From Gari tellinella (Eukaryota; Mollusca; Bivalvia; Cardiida; Psammobiidae), in contig OV277861.1 in the NCBI GenBank assembly GCA_922989275.2, positions 43,005,623 through 43,069,622 on the forward strand: a stretch of DNA of 64,000 bases, given 5' to 3'. The stretch's first letter is position 1. Each line of letters opens with the position of its first letter. The position numbers and the translations under genes are program-made. The notes beneath the pieces were generated by a model. It was not told where the DNA came from and did not search any database. It was given only the letters and a program-made list of their open reading frames with translations. Positions 53,260 through 62,885 of the stretch are shown here, piece after piece.

Positions 53260-53685
53260 GCTTAAAAAAGGTCGAGAGTAAAGCAGAATGCGCCTTAAGG
53301 CGCATTCTGCTTTCCTTTCAACCTGCTTTCAGTGTTCAAATATCTTCAATACAAGATTTGATTTGATTTGTTTTGATTTTACGTCGCTTTCAACAGTATT
53401 TCAGTCATATCGCGACGTCCAGCTAATTATAGGTGGAGGAAGACCCCAGAAGTCCTTTATGCACTGTTTCAGGCACACATTGACAACTGGGTAGAACCAC
53501 CGACCTTCCGCAAGCCAGCTGGAAGGCTTCCCCACATGAAAAATCCGAACGACCCTACTGGGATTCGAACTCACAGCGGTGAGGAGCTTAGTGATGTAAG
53601 TCACAGTGACTATACCACTAGGCCACGGAGGCCCCCTTCAATACAAGAAACAGGCTAACATGGGGAATGGGTAAAGGTATTCCAA
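53260..53685. mobile_element. TTAA-type MITE family 2, split by a SINE
   Basis: The hairpin AGTAAAGCAGAATGCGCCTT / AAGGCGCATTCTGCTTTCC is at 53279-53320. The family 2 sequence ATATCTTCAATACAAGA is interrupted by the SINE and continues AACAGGCTAACATGGGGAAT. The ends are worn. Confidence 0.65.
53357..53635 (-). mobile_element. tRNA-derived SINE with 13-bp target duplication
   Basis: CTTCAATACAAGA flanks it at 53344-53356 and 53636-53648. On the minus strand the head GGCCTCCGTGGCCTAGTGGT carries an A box, with the B box GAGTTCGAATCCC about 50 bp later. A long conserved body follows (GGGAAGCCTTCCAGCTGGCT, GAAGGTCGGTGGTTCTACCC, GGGGTCTTCCTCCACC), with a CAAATCAAATC-type tail. The body resembles a SINE family widespread in molluscs and other animals (recalled, not searched). 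The intact duplication suggests a fairly young insertion. Confidence 0.82.
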
Positions 53686-53742
53686 CACTGAAGAAAGGGT
53701 AATAGTTGTAATGTAAAAACGGTATTGATAATTGTGAATGGA

Positions 53743-53992
53743 TACAGTGGAGAATCTGTTATTCTTTCCCAATAAACGCGTTTACGCTAAAACTATTATT
53801 TTCACTGCAAACAGTTTGGAGCCAGATCAGACGCCGGGTAACCCGGCGTCTGATCAGGCTCCAAACTGTTTGCCACCAAGATAAACAAAAATTATTAGAA
53901 TTGTCCAAAAGTTGTTCTTTTCTACGTTTTAGCGCTTTGCGTTTGCGTACGTTTGCGTTTAGACGGGAAAGAATAACAGATTCTCCACTGTA
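53743..53992. mobile_element. Mariner-type MITE, 250 bp, hosting a 65-bp palindrome
   Basis: TA boundaries with TACAGTGGAGAATCTGTTAT and its complement as 25-30-bp inverted ends. In the centre lies a perfect-type palindrome: GCAAACAGTTTGGAGCCAG ... GGCTCCAAACTGTTTGC (53809-53873). Confidence 0.78.
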
Positions 53993-54458
53993 CATGTTCT
54001 TCCCCTGTCTGGTGTGAAATACGAGGGCTTTTCACCATCTCTTATCGAAAATATTTGTATCTAGGCCTTACATGTTGGAAAATAATATGTGGATGAAAAA
54101 AAGACAATATTCCTGAAAGGTGATTACATGTATTATCTATTCTTACAAAAACTATTGATACATATTATGTCATGTATATGGCAGAAAAAGTGAACACCAC
54201 ACAATAAAAGTAATTGTCCCAATACAGTCAAAACTCAATACTTCTAACTTGCTTAAATTGAAAGTACTAATACTTCATAATTTAAGTAAATTCGAAAATT
54301 CAATCTCGCTAACGTCAAATTTACCTGTATTTAAAAGTTTAAATGTGTTAAAGCCAACTAACACAAGTACGAACTATCGAGTTTTCACGTTATTTCTATC
54401 ATATAATGTAAACATACAGTATAAAATAAATAAAAAATAATCTGCACCATTTTCTAAA
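53993..54458. other. Unassigned AT-rich sequence
   Basis: No gene or repeat was recognised. Confidence 0.35.
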
Positions 54459-56119
54459 CAAGAGCCGCATGCGGCCCTAAATCGCTCACCTGAGAAACTA
54501 TTGTGTTATACTCGATGCATAATGAAGTTTGTCATTGCATGTATGTGGACTGTTGCATGAAACTGAAACAACTCGGAATTAGGTTTTCCTGTATAAGTCT
54601 ATGTAAAACTGATAAGCCCCGGGGCTGGTCCATTTTTGACCCTGGGGTCATGATTTGAACAATCTTGGTAGAGGACTGTAAGGCAAAGCTTAATGTCAAA
54701 TAAAAAGGTATGGGCCTTACGTTTTCAGAGAAGAAGATTTTTAAAGGTTTATTCCTATATAAGTCTATGTAAAACTGATAAGCCCCTGGGCAGGGCCATT
54801 TTTTATCCTGGGGTCATGATTTGAACAATCTTGGTAGAGGACCACAAGGCAAAGCTAGAAGCCAAATATAAAAGGTATGGGCGTTACGGTTTCAGAGAAG
54901 AAGATTTTTAAAGGTTTTCCTATATAAGTCTATGTAAAACTGATAAACTGTGACCTACTTATGCAACCGACCGGAACCATTTGAACACAATATGTAGAGG
55001 ACATCTAGAAGTGTAACCATGCCGAGTATCAATGCTCTAGCCATATTAGTTTCAGAGAAGAAGACGTTTGAAAATTTCACTATATAACTCTACAGTAAAA
55101 CATTGACCCCCGGGGCGGGGCCAATTTTGACCCCAGGGACATAATTTGAACAAACTTGATAGAGGACTTGTAGATGATGCTATATGCCAAATATCTAAGC
55201 TCTGGCCCTTGTAGTTTCAGACAAGAAGATTTTTTAAGTTTTCATTGAAAAAATCTATTTTTAGCTCCTGTGACCTACTTATGCAACCGACCGGAACCAT
55301 TTGAACACAATATGTAGAGGACATCTAGAAGTGTAACCATGCCGAGTATCAATGCTCTAGCCATATTAGTTTCAGAGAAGAAGACGTTTGAAAATTTCAC
55401 TATATAACTCTATGTAAAACATTGACCCCCGGGGCGGGGCCAATTTTGACCCCAGGGACATAATTTGAACAAACTTGATAGAGGACTTGTAGATGATGCT
55501 ATATGCCAAATATCTAAGCTCTGGCCCTTGTAGTTTCAGACAAGAAGATTTTTTAAGTTTTCATTGAAAAAATCTATTTTTAGCTCCTGTGACCTACTTA
55601 TGCAACCGACCGGAACCATTTGAACAAACTATGTAGAGGACATCTAGAAGTGTCACCATGCCGAGTATCAATGCTCTAGCCATATTCGTTTCAGAGAAGA
55701 AGACGTTTGAAAATTTCACTATATAACTCTATGTAAAACTGTGACCCCCGGGGCGGGGCCAATTTTGACCCCAGGGACATAATTTGAACAAACTTGATAG
55801 AGGACCTGTAGATGATGCTGTGTGCCATATATCTAAGCTCTGGCCCTTGCAGTTTTTGAGAAGAAGATTTTTAAAGATTTCCTTATTTTTTCACTTTGGT
55901 TGCCATGGCAACCAGAGTTCTGCATTGTTTTTAATTCTTTGAACAAATTTGAAAGAGCTTGATCCAAGGAACATTTCTGTAAAGTTTGGTTGAATTCTGT
56001 CAAGCGGTATAGGAGGAGATGTCATTTGAAGCAATTGTTAACGACGACGGACGAAGACGGACGCAGGACACAGGGCCATCCCAATAGCTCACCTTGAGCC
56101 TTTGGCTCAGGTGAGCTAA
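54459..56119 (+). repeat. Rolling-circle-like element with 319-bp tandem core, complete and recent
   Basis: The head CAAGAGCCGCATGCGGCCC is followed by AAATCGCTCACCTGAG. Core units starting GACCTACTTATGCAACCGAC lie at 54952, 55272 and 55591 (period 319-320 bp), and the first two full units are almost identical. The tail ACGACGACGGACGAAGACGG is followed by the hairpin AGCTCACCTTGAGC/GCTCAGGTGAGCT and CTAA at 56116-56119. Confidence 0.75.
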
Positions 56120-56284
56120 CAACCCTTAATAGTCTAAAATGGACCAGCCTTTATTGTAAACTGGAATTGTCTGTTGAAATTTTCAGTGGATAATGAGTTA
56201 ATTGTGGACAGATAGAAAGCTGACAAACTATGGTGAAATGCGATTTAATCAGCTCACCTTGAGCCTTCAACTCAGGTGAGCTAA
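56120..56284 (+). repeat. Short rolling-circle-like terminus
   Basis: Hairpin CAGCTCACCTTGAGC/ACTCAGGTGAGCT with CTAA at 56281-56284. No head or core units. Confidence 0.55.
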
Positions 56285-56579
56285 AAACCTATTTAGTTAA
56301 TTAAAGCCCTAGGTAGTTGTCTCTCAGCCATATTTGATTTTCTGCCAAAACTTGACATTGTTTATGGCTATGTCATCACAAATAACCATTACAAATAACG
56401 TCATTTGGTGTCCCCGTGATCTGCTTCATGCAGCCCTTGTTGACAAACTAGTTGGACCAGAGCCCGAAAATCTATATCTAACTAGTAAAATAACATATTT
56501 ACAGAATTGTTTCATGCAACTCCTAGACTACGTACTGATTATAAGGAATAATTCTATCACACAGGTCACACTTATATGG
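56285..56579 (-). other. Downstream flank of ZNF-C with a residual finger
   Basis: Immediately beyond the stop, the minus strand reads PYKCDLCDRII before losing similarity (56535-56579). The rest is unassigned. Confidence 0.5.
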
Positions 56580-58352
56580 TCACTCACTTACATTATGTAC
56601 TCCCATGTGGCGCTTTAGATAGTTATAGAAAATAAATGACTTTCCACAAATGCCACACTCGTAAGGTTTTTGTCCTGTATGCATCCTCTTGTGTGCATTC
56701 AAATGAAACTTTTGACCAAAAGACTTTTTACACAAGTCACATTTATATGGTTTCTCTTTGTTATGTTCGCTCATCATGTGACTATTGAGAGAGTTATTGT
56801 TAAGGAATGATTTTTCACACATTTCACACTGGTATAGTCCTTCTCCAGTATGTGTCCTCATGTGTTCCCTTAAAAAAGAATTCCTATAAAACGACTCTTC
56901 ACATTGGTCACACTTATATGGTTTCTCTTTAGTATGTATCCTCATCACATGACTTGTTAGAGAGTTATTATTTACAAACGACTTTTCACATATTTCACAC
57001 TGGTATAGTCCTTCTCCAGTATGTGTCTTCATGTGCTCTATTAAATAGTAATTCCTGATAAATGATTTTTCACAATGGTCACACTTAATTGGTTTATCTC
57101 TTGTGTGTGTCCTCATATGTGTCACTAAATTGCCACTCTGAGTAAATGACTTTTCACACAGGTCACATTTGTAAGGTCTTTCTCCAGTGTGTGTCCTCAT
57201 GTGTTTGACTAACTTATGCTTTTCAATAAATGACTTTTCACACACGTCACACTTGTATGGCCTATCTCCTGTGTGTAACCTCATATGAATCATTAAACTG
57301 CCTTTTTGAGTAAAGGTCTTTTCACACAGGTCACAATTGTGAGGTCTTTCTCCTGTGTGTGTCCTCATGTGTATCATTAAATTGCCTCTCTGAGTAAAGG
57401 ATTTTTCACACAGTTCACATTTAAAAGGCCTTTCTCCTGTGTGTATCCTCACATGAGCCAATAAATGTTTCTTTTCAATAAATGACTTTTCACACTGGTC
57501 ACACTTATGGGGTCTACCTCCTGTGTGTATCTTCTTGTGTGCCTTTAAAAGTTTCTTTTCCAAAAAAGACATTTCACACAGGTCACACTTGTGTTGTCCA
57601 TTTCCTGTATACATCCACAGGTGTGGGGCTAAGTTGCTATGGTTATTTTGTCCATTTCCTGTATACATCCAAAGGTGTGGCGCTAAGTTGTTTTGGTCAT
57701 TGAGGGATTTTTCACATGGTGCCTCTCCTGTGGGTAGATTCGTATGTTCCACTAAACCTGCATTCGGAGTAGGTGGCTTTTCAAACAGGTCACATTTATA
57801 TGGTTTCTCTCCTGTGTGTAACCTCATATGGTTCACTAAACTGCCATTCTGAGTAAATGAAATGTCACACAGGTCACATTTATATGGTCTTTCTCCTGTG
57901 TGTATCTTCTTGTGTGCATTTAAGAGAAGTGTATGAATAAATGACTTTTTACACATGTCACACGGGTGTTGCCCTTCTCCATTATGTATCTTCATGTGCT
58001 CCATTAAAGAGTCATTCCCATTAAATGACTCTTCACACAGGTCACACTGGTGTTGTGCCTCTCCAGTATGTGTCCGCATGTGTTCCATTAAAGAGTCATT
58101 CCCATTAAATGACATTTCACATAGGTAGCACTGATATAGCTCCCCTCCAGTATGTGTCTTCATGTGCTCCATTAAAGATTCGTTCCCATCAAATGACTTT
58201 TCACACAGGTAACACTGGTTTAGCAGCTCTCCAGTATGTATCCTCATGTGCTCTATTAATGAGTCATTCCCATCAAATGACTTTTCACACAGGTCACACT
58301 TGTATGGCCCCTCTCCACAGCCTGCCTCTCCATCTTGTACCATTGGCTCCAT
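56580..58352 (-). CDS. C2H2 zinc-finger protein ZNF-C (18 intact fingers)
   Basis: A 590-residue open frame with 18 intact C2H2 fingers. A degenerate stretch lies near residues 175-250: a finger with Cys changed to Phe (YKCDLFEK), then two near-copies of NLAPHLWMYTGNGQ, remnants of fingers that lost their knuckles. The first four fingers are a tandem family (F(D/N)GN(D/E)SL(I/M)EHM). Fingers with FVNNNSL and FLNNNSL (15 and 17) resemble the first finger of ZNF-A/B, supporting common descent. No effector domain. The frame starts MEPMVQDG; the ATG has A at -3. The stop (TGA) falls in a linker; past it, PYKCDLCD is still readable, so the protein was once at least one finger longer. It is likely a nuclear nucleic-acid-binding protein; target unknown. 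Confidence 0.87.
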   Translation of the reverse strand: MEPMVQDGEAGCGEGPYKCDLCEKSFDGNDSLIEHMRIHTGELLNQCYLCEKSFDGNESLMEHMKTHTGGELYQCYLCEMSFNGNDSLMEHMRTHTGEAQHQCDLCEESFNGNDSLMEHMKIHNGEGQHPCDMCKKSFIHTLLLNAHKKIHTGERPYKCDLCDISFTQNGSLVNHMRLHTGEKPYKCDLFEKPPTPNAGLVEHTNLPTGEAPCEKSLNDQNNLAPHLWMYTGNGQNNHSNLAPHLWMYTGNGQHKCDLCEMSFLEKKLLKAHKKIHTGGRPHKCDQCEKSFIEKKHLLAHVRIHTGERPFKCELCEKSFTQRGNLMIHMRTHTGERPHNCDLCEKTFTQKGSLMIHMRLHTGDRPYKCDVCEKSFIEKHKLVKHMRTHTGERPYKCDLCEKSFTQSGNLVTHMRTHTRDKPIKCDHCEKSFIRNYYLIEHMKTHTGEGLYQCEICEKSFVNNNSLTSHVMRIHTKEKPYKCDQCEESFYRNSFLREHMRTHTGEGLYQCEMCEKSFLNNNSLNSHMMSEHNKEKPYKCDLCKKSFGQKFHLNAHKRMHTGQKPYECGICGKSFIFYNYLKRHMGVHNVSE

Positions 58353-58620
58353 TTTAAAGTTATTCTATCAAATAACTGTTCTCATTTGATCTGTTTCTCC
58401 TCTGTATGTGCTGTCATGTGTGTTATTAAACTGTCATGCTGAAAAGGACTTTTCACCTAGGCGGGAGTAGTAGACCACATCTGTAACATCTCTCATGGTT
58501 GTACTTTCAAGTGTATCTCTAAAGTTGCTCTCAATGTATTCAACGACTTTTCACATAGGGCACACTGGTAGGGATTCAGGTACAATGTTGAAATGGTTGA
58601 AAACTTGCCATTCTGAAATA
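58353..58620 (-). pseudogene. Decayed zinc fingers upstream of ZNF-C
   Basis: NPYQCALCEKSLNTLRATLE is readable at about 58510-58580, and broken finger sequence lies between it and the ATG. It corresponds to the decayed blocks upstream of ZNF-A and ZNF-B but is more diverged. Confidence 0.6.
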
Positions 58621-58782
58621 AATATAAACAATTATAGAAACCTATAATGTATATGCAATATGAATAAATGTAACAGACCTCACTGGGTTTATAACTTTGT
58701 TGGTTGTAACAGCTATCTGCATGTATGAACATACAAAACATGTAATCATTATATACATTTCCTCAGTCCTTTGATGGACTCT

Positions 58783-58813
<31 letters not shown>

Positions 58814-59650
58814 ACCACCCATTGTTCTTGATAGGCGTGAAAGTAACTGTAAAGCAGGAGCAAAGTGTGCACAGCCAAAGTCAGCAATCTCAAGTTGTTT
58901 AGAGAGGCCCTAATATACTCACACTTAAGTTTTTTTTCAATAGGGTTAACTATCCAAACTATCAAATATATGGTGCAGGCCTCACAAGTAGCCTCAATGA
59001 TTCACAGTAATACATGTATGCATGAACATCATGATTTTTGCAAGGGGACTGCCTGTAGAGGGATTATCACAGAAAGTAGGTCAGGGATTTATTCCGGTGG
59101 TATTTAGGTCTGAGCTATGGGAGATGCTTTGTAATGCGGCAATCCAATTTGGATTGAAATAAAAAGTACAACATGACTATATATCCTTGCAAAATCAGAA
59201 TTGTTTGACAATGATGTTGGTTTTTAGATTTAGCCTTATAGAAATAATTTTACACAAGCAAACAGAGTAGACCATGATCAGGCGGCTGTTTTAAAAATTA
59301 ATTCTTATGCTAAGCTGGACTTAATAGTTTGTGCAGACCTTTTCATAATAGTTTGGATCCAGATATGTTGAGTGACTCCGTGTCTCATCTCATCAGGACC
59401 AAAAGCTTTGGTCACTCTGTTTTGACATGTTTAGAACTATATCAGCCTAGAGACTCTAGACGGAGCATACCCTAATCAGGTGGCTCAATTGATAGCTCTC
59501 TAATCTTGGCATGCTCTGTTTGCAAACACATGTAATGAATAGGCATATCTATGAACCCTTATCATGCTCAGCACAACTTGACAGAAATTTTGAACTGGAG
59601 TCTTGTCAATATAAAACAACTTTTAAAAGAGACTGGAAACCAAATCTGGC
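58621..59650. other. Intergenic sequence with a long C homopolymer
   Basis: A run of about 29 C at 58785-58813 is the longest homopolymer seen. A worn GGATCC palindrome relic lies at about 59345-59415. No gene was recognised. Confidence 0.4.
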
Positions 59651-59926
59651 TTAACCCATTACCCCCATAAATATGCATTTTATGCCTTTAATTTATCCCT
59701 GCACTGAAGAAAAAAGTTCCACATTTTACAGTCATGAATATACATCTAAGGAAATATTTTCTTTGTTCTAGCAGATGGTAGCTTAAAACAGGCTGAAAAT
59801 AAAGCAGAATGTGCCTTAAGGCACTTTCTGCTCTACTTTCACTTTCAACCTGCTTTGAGTGATCACCTATCTTCAATACAGACTTCTGTGACTATTCTAG
59901 AAATAGGCTATGGGGTAATGGGTTAA
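59651..59926. mobile_element. TTAA MITE family 2, complete 276-bp copy
   Basis: TTAACCCATTACCCCCATA at the left, TATGGGGTAATGGGTTAA at the right, TTAA on both sides, and a central hairpin AAAGCAGAATGTGCC / GGCACTTTCTGCT. It is the reference copy for the family. Confidence 0.82.
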
Positions 59927-60319
59927 TAGTCTGCCTATGGATAGAAAATAAGCAGTGTTAATTTTTGAAATTTAAACAATGGGCTTTTTGGACCAAAACT
60001 TCAAAATCAATGGGCTTTTCTATGAAAAAATAGGAAAAATGAGTAAAAGCAATGGGCTTTTTGGAAAATTTATGAGCTTTTTGGGACCAAAAATTATCAC
60101 TGAATAAGGCTCTGGAAAATAGGCCTCATGGCATGTCGTATGGACAGGCAACATCAATTTGATTTGTATTCAGCATCATACCAAAAGTTCTAGGCCTTTA
60201 GGGGGATATAAAACCTTAGGCAAGTATTAAAGTCAGAAATAGGTATAGGACGGACAGACAGAAGACAGACATCCAGCTATCGTAAAGCTCATCTTGGCAC
60301 TTCGTGCCAGGTGAGCTAA
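59927..60319 (+). repeat. Worn rolling-circle-like 3' end and GGGCTTTTTGG repeats
   Basis: AATGGGCTTTTTGGA-type words recur three to four times at 59975-60075. The end has GGACGGACAGACAGAAGAC and the hairpin TTGGCACTTCGTGCCA within AGCTCATC/GGTGAGCT plus CTAA at 60316-60319. Confidence 0.55.
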
Positions 60320-61012
60320 AATTTTTAGTCTTAATTAACCTGAAATTTAACAAAAAATCATTTCTGAGATTTTGTAAGGGTATTTCAGATTCACATCATT
60401 TTTTTGTCTAGCCCCAGTAGCAATAGAAGTCTAAAGTACTTTCCAAAGTCTTTATTTCTTTAAATTGTGAATTTTGGACAGAATATAAATTTTGTTATAT
60501 TTGCTTTGAAATTGATACACCTATCAAACAATACCCGAAATGTTAAAATCAATCAAACATGAACATCCGGAATACATCCCCAGACCGATAGTGTGACAGG
60601 GTGTAAAATGATGATGTAATACTTAAAGTCTTTGATCTCGATATTTTGATCAGTTTCTTGATTGAAAAGAGTGGCGTTTTGCAAATAACAGTCATTTAAG
60701 AATTTTATAACTGTTTTAAGCTTTATCCTTTGGAGGAAACCATTAGTAAAAGTGAGTTTTGTGGGATATTCATGCTTAAAAAGGAAATAAGTTGTTCAAA
60801 GTTCATCAACACTTGGTTTCAACTTTTTTAAAAATAGATCTAGCATCGAAACCTAGAATTCCTAAAATTCATGTGCACGGCTCCTTTATATACATAGATC
60901 GTGTACAGCCTGTGTTCCATAAAAACTGTGACGTCAACATTGTGTAGCATATACACCTACTGATTAGGAAAAAGATTGTATTTGCTTGTAGTTAGAATAG
61001 ATATATAATAAG
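60320..61012. other. Unassigned intergenic sequence
   Basis: No gene or repeat was recognised in about 690 bp. Confidence 0.35.
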
Positions 61013-61165
61013 GTATGCATGGCTCAGTGGTAGAGCGCCCGCTTGCAGGGTGGGAGGTTGCAGGTTCAATCTCTGGCCGCTCCAAACCAAGGACTTAAAA
61101 ATTTGTAGTAATGGCTTCCCTCCTTGGTGCTCAGGATTCAGGGTTAGAATTATCTTTACTACGAC
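61013..61165 (+). mobile_element. tRNA-Cys-like SINE
   Basis: The head has A box TGGCTCAGTGG and B box GGTTCAATCTC. The anticodon arm CCCGC-TTGCAGG-GTGGG pairs fully and would give anticodon GCA (Cys). The acceptor stem does not pair well and a short unrelated body (CCCTCCTTGGTGCTCAGG) follows, so I call a SINE rather than a working tRNA gene. Confidence 0.6.
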
Positions 61166-61559
61166 GGTTGTTATTTTTACGTCAGTTAAAATTTCGGCCA
61201 AAAATTATTTGTGCGCTTGCGCAATCGGAAATTATTTATGACGTAAAAATAGAATCTCGGTTATCTTTACGACTCGTGGTAAACATAGCCACTGCGAAAA
61301 TTTAAACTGAATTTGACTGCTAGCAATAAATTGTCCCATTATACCCTCTGTAAGGATATGGGTCTTCAGCTGGTATTAGCAGGATTTGTTTAAAGATGCT
61401 TAAAACAAACTCTACTTGATCAAAACTCTCCAAATTAGGAATTTTATTATCACAGATTGGGAAAAATGGTCAGTGTTGGTAATTGGGAATGCCTCCGTTT
61501 ATAGGTGTCCCTGGGTAGAATAAGTATAGGACTATAAAAGGTGTTGAAACGACGTTGGT
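61166..61559. other. Unassigned sequence
   Basis: A short inverted pair, TTTACGTCA (61177) and TGACGTAAA (61239), is the only structure noticed. Confidence 0.35.
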
Positions 61560-61905
61560 CTAATTTACAAGCCAAATTCAAACTATTTGGGTGGAAACGG
61601 TTTGAGGCGAAACGTCCCCACCCATTGACGCTGAACAATGAACAGTTCATTGAATTTTTGGACAAAGTATTTCTGACAAAAAATTACTGAACACCAGCAT
61701 TTCGCTTCGTTTAAGTTTAGAAGAAAGCTCCCTTTTTATGTCAAAATAAAAGTATCAGGTTCATTTACCAATTTTCTTTCATGCACAGCTCGCTCGATTC
61801 ACAAAAGATTTTCTCCTTTATAAGCAAATGGCGGATTTTTGTGTACAAGGGAAGTAACTCATCAAACGTTTTATCTTGGGTAAGGACTAAAATGCCTCTG
61901 ATATC
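61560..61905 (-). promoter_or_regulatory. Conserved upstream block of ZNF-C (diverged)
   Basis: It aligns with 18640-18880 and 36690-36930: GGAAACGGTTT, GGCGAAACGTC, TTTCTGACAA, AAGCTCCCTTTTTATG, ATCAGGTTCATTTACCA, ACAAGGGAAGTAACTC and TTTTATCTTGGGTAAGGACT are in the same order. Reading frames are not kept, which favours a promoter, UTR or other non-coding role. It lies about 3.2 kb upstream of the ZNF-C ATG. Confidence 0.45.
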
Positions 61906-61917
61906 ACTTTCAATGCG

Positions 61918-62885
61918 GTCCGTCTATTGACCCCAAACCTCCCAAACCTCTCCAAACCTCCCCAAACCTCTCCAAACCACTTAAAAAACCACCTTTTCTA
62001 CTTTATTTTCTTAATATCGAAGCAAATACAGTTTATAAATGGTGAACTTAGGCTAAAATAAGGAAAAAATGCAAAAATAAAATAAATCTACGATTTAATT
62101 CATTCAAGGGAAGCAACTCGTACTAAACTTAAGTACTCGTATGAACAGTTACTTCCCTTTTGGTGCTGTTTTCAATTATGTTTGTCTGTCAATACCCTTG
62201 AATAGAAATTATCGTATATTTATTATTTTTTATGCATATTCTATAACTGTATGTTTAAATTCACAATGTATAAGATTTCTTTGATTTTTTTTAGTAAAGA
62301 AATAAAGTATTTGAGGTCGTATTTAAGTGGTTTGTGGAGGTTTGGAGAGGTTTGGGGTCAATAGCCGTCCAGCCGACTATTGACCCCAAACCTCTCCAAA
62401 CCCTTTAAAAACAACACAGAAAGTTAATATTTTGGCTTTAATTCAAAATGTATAAGCTTTATTTGATTTATATATTAAAGAAAGAAAGTATTTAAGGTCG
62501 TTTTTAAGTGGTTTGTGGAGGTTTGGAGAGGTTTGGGGTCAATAGCCGTCCAGCCGACTATTGACCCCAAACCTCTCCAAACCCTTTAAAAACCACACAG
62601 AAAGTGACTGTTTGTGCTTCAATTCACAATGTTTAATCTTTATTTGATTTATATATTAAAGAAAGAAAGTATTAAAGGTAGTTTTAAGTGGTTTGTGGAG
62701 GTTTGGAGAGGTTTGGGGTCAATAGACGTCTGTCCGACTATTGACCCCAAACCTCTCCAAACCCTTTAAAAACAACACAGACGGTGAATGGTTGGGCTTA
62801 AATTCGCTAATATAAGATTCATTTTGTTTATTTATTAAAGAAATAAATTATTTAAGGTTGTCTTGTAAAGATTTTAAGCGTTAAC
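61918..62885. repeat. Tandem array of fold-back units (CTATTGACCCCAAACCTC)
   Basis: Each unit starts CTATTGACCCCAAACCTC and ends GAGGTTTGGGGTCAATAG, with a TTTAAAAAC...TTTTAAGTGG inner pair. Unit starts at about 61924 (long, 450 bp), 62377, 62559 and 62739 give a period of about 180-182 bp. The junctions are a short GCCGTCCAGCCGA spacer. The last unit is truncated. No gene is seen. Confidence 0.75.

Noticed and set aside
58642..58965. Glycine-run open frame on the minus strand
   Set aside because: Produced by the C homopolymer at 58785-58813.
61013..61085. Functional tRNA-Cys gene
   Set aside because: A and B boxes and the anticodon arm fit, but the acceptor stem does not pair and a SINE-like body follows.
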